22,513 nucleotides of DNA from JAGGYK01 sp034716155 (GTDB lineage Bacteria; Desulfobacterota; Desulfomonilia; UBA1062): positions 1 to 22,513 of the forward strand of contig JAYEFR010000041.1 in assembly GCA_034716155.1 (NCBI GenBank). The letters are read 5' to 3'. Position numbers and translations under genes: made by a program. The notes beneath the pieces were generated by a model. The model searched no databases. It saw only the letters and a program-made list of their open reading frames with translations, and was not told the DNA's origin. Shown here piece after piece: positions 21,288-22,513 of the stretch; within the stretch, counting starts at the first letter, position 1, and each line of letters begins with the position of its first letter.

Positions 21288-22457
21288 TTATGCTGCAAGA
21301 AGCAAGGGTTTATCCTGCCAATCTGGTAAACCCGTGTTTTTTGAACGTTTCAGCCCGGGAATGGTTTCAAGAACTATCAAACGTTTGCCGCAAACAGGAC
21401 AGCGTTCAGGGTGTTTTTCGCCTTGTTGACCGCATAATGTCTGCCAGTCGAGAAACTCGGGCTTTTCAATCGGCAGTTGACCAAAAAGCTGCCGGCATAG
21501 CGCAAGTTCTTCTTTATGGCTGTGATGATACAATCCATAGGAACGAACTCGGATAGACCCTAAAATCGGCACATGTTGTAAATATCTGCCGATAAACTCG
21601 AAGATCGGCAGGATCATAAGCTCAATCTTTTCGCGACCGTAATTAAAGGTTACTTTGCCATCTTTAATTGAGACTATCCGTTTGTTGGATATAGGCCCGC
21701 CTCGAAGGTAGCGTGCCAAGTATATTAGTACTCCATTGCCGTGAGAATATGTCTCTTTCAAGCATACGTTCCACTTTTTCCTGCCAAGTTTGTTGAGCAG
21801 GTTCTCTAATTGCTGAGTACGCATCCCATCAGGCAGAACCAGCTTTCCGTTACGCAATGCCTTTCGAATATAAGCAATGAATTTGCCCCGAAACTTGTTT
21901 CGCACAACTCTAAAGGGAAGTAAATAACTCTGTGATACTTTGATCCATTTCCCTGCCAGCAATCCTCCGCCGGTAATCAAGCAGTGAAGGTGCGGGTGAA
22001 GAGCCAGCGTTTTGGTCCAGGTGTGAAGTGATGCAATAATCCCGGGGCGTGCGCCAAGGTATTTATCATCCTCAAGCAGTTGGAAAAGGGTCTCGGTGGC
22101 GGTTTTAAACAGAATTTGAGTCATTACCTCCGTGTTTAAACGCCACAACTCATGGAGCTCATCGGATATAGTAAAAATAACGTGGAAATGATCGGTATTC
22201 AAAATGCGGGCTTTTTGTCTGGCAAGCCATCTTTCAACCTGGGTGAAGGCGCACAAGGGACACATGCGGTGTTTACAGGAATTATACCAGTGACGTTTGT
22301 AATGACCATCAGGACAGGCCTGGGTATGACCTCCCAAAACAGCGGTGCGGCAGACCATGATGCAGTGAGCGGCTTTTCGGATATGGTCAGGTAATCTATG
22401 CGTCTGATCATAGTACGCATATCCTAACAAAAATATCATCTGGATAGTCGCTTCCAC
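21288..22457 (-). CDS. IS91-family transposase, apparently intact
   Basis: The 389-residue protein starts with GTG at 22457 (ATG 22439 is an alternative). It has the N-terminal zinc-binding domain (HCIMVCRTAVLGGHTQACPD, then CKHRMCPLC at 61-69), the HUH relaxase motif HPHLH (154-158), and the paired tyrosines of IS91 (YLARY, Y246 and Y250), then FIGRYLQHVPILGSIRVRSY and a terminal CPVCGKRL zinc knuckle. IS91 elements move by rolling-circle transposition from an ori end and can drag adjacent DNA with them, and they insert at GAAC/GTTC-like tetranucleotides. It reads toward the integron cassettes. No frameshift is present. The element's upstream end is probably in or beyond 22458-22513. Confidence 0.92.
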   Translation of the reverse strand: MEATIQMIFLLGYAYYDQTHRLPDHIRKAAHCIMVCRTAVLGGHTQACPDGHYKRHWYNSCKHRMCPLCAFTQVERWLARQKARILNTDHFHVIFTISDELHELWRLNTEVMTQILFKTATETLFQLLEDDKYLGARPGIIASLHTWTKTLALHPHLHCLITGGGLLAGKWIKVSQSYLLPFRVVRNKFRGKFIAYIRKALRNGKLVLPDGMRTQQLENLLNKLGRKKWNVCLKETYSHGNGVLIYLARYLRGGPISNKRIVSIKDGKVTFNYGREKIELMILPIFEFIGRYLQHVPILGSIRVRSYGLYHHSHKEELALCRQLFGQLPIEKPEFLDWQTLCGQQGEKHPERCPVCGKRLIVLETIPGLKRSKNTGLPDWQDKPLLLAA

Positions 22458-22513
22458 TGCAATTTATCCTATTGGAAAATATCTTCTCGTTTGCTTCCCC
22501 TGCTTCCAGCAGG
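22458..22513. other. Upstream flank of the IS91 transposase, cut by the window edge
   Basis: A short stretch holding the likely leader of the transposase (AATAGGATAAATTGCA on the minus strand). A small inverted word near the edge (CCTGCTTCCAGCAGG, an imperfect hairpin) may be part of the element's end. Confidence 0.3.

Noticed and set aside
1..22513. CRISPR array, rRNA, integron integrase or phage structural genes
   Set aside because: Looked for and not seen: no regularly spaced repeats, no rRNA-like sequence, no tyrosine recombinase frame.

Overview
The window looks like a chromosomal segment of a Gram-negative, probably anaerobic bacterium. LpxH-type lipid A synthesis, an outer-membrane protein and Lol-like export genes imply an outer membrane. 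A 4-hydroxybutyryl-CoA dehydratase (an oxygen-sensitive radical flavoprotein in characterised members), two acyl-CoA synthetases and a split LysO exporter suggest a strict anaerobe, perhaps a Desulfobacterota/syntroph-like lineage; this placement is inference. Base composition is uneven by eye: the ABC export operon (2669-8552) and the first IS91 remnant look more GC-rich than their neighbours.

Layout. 1-2650 (+): the tail of one acyl-CoA synthetase, a complete second one, and a DUF123 GIY-YIG-like gene whose last codons lie in a long REP-type hairpin. 2669-8624 (-): a compact six-gene unit reading TetR regulator, LolA-like periplasmic protein, two FtsX/LolC-type permeases, a LolD/MacB-type ATPase and an outer-membrane protein, preceded by a sigma70-like promoter and a three-half-site operator. 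8659-8742: a small inverted-repeat element. 8971-10150 (-): LapA-like protein plus LysO encoded as two overlapping genes. 10248-12969 (-): AbfD with a small CGGC protein, then remnants of a universal stress protein and of a second AbfD-like gene that is frameshifted and truncated although its promoter and ribosome site look intact. 13067-13248: a MITE-like element. 13318-18471: a TraB-family membrane protein (+), lpxH (-), and divergently a run of M23 peptidase, slipin and TrmH-type methyltransferase (+); the lpxH/M23 divide carries a 20-bp perfect palindrome.

The last part (18726-22513) is accessory DNA: a 5'-truncated IS91 transposase abutting a REP-like sequence, then three attC-like integron recombination sites delimiting two promoterless cassettes on the minus strand (an unrecognised 185-aa protein and a half-size GDT1/UPF0016 transporter), then an apparently intact IS91-family transposase. 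No integron integrase is visible, so this is a CALIN or the tail of an array whose integrase lies outside the window. This cassette cluster is the most unusual content seen; the export operon is second.
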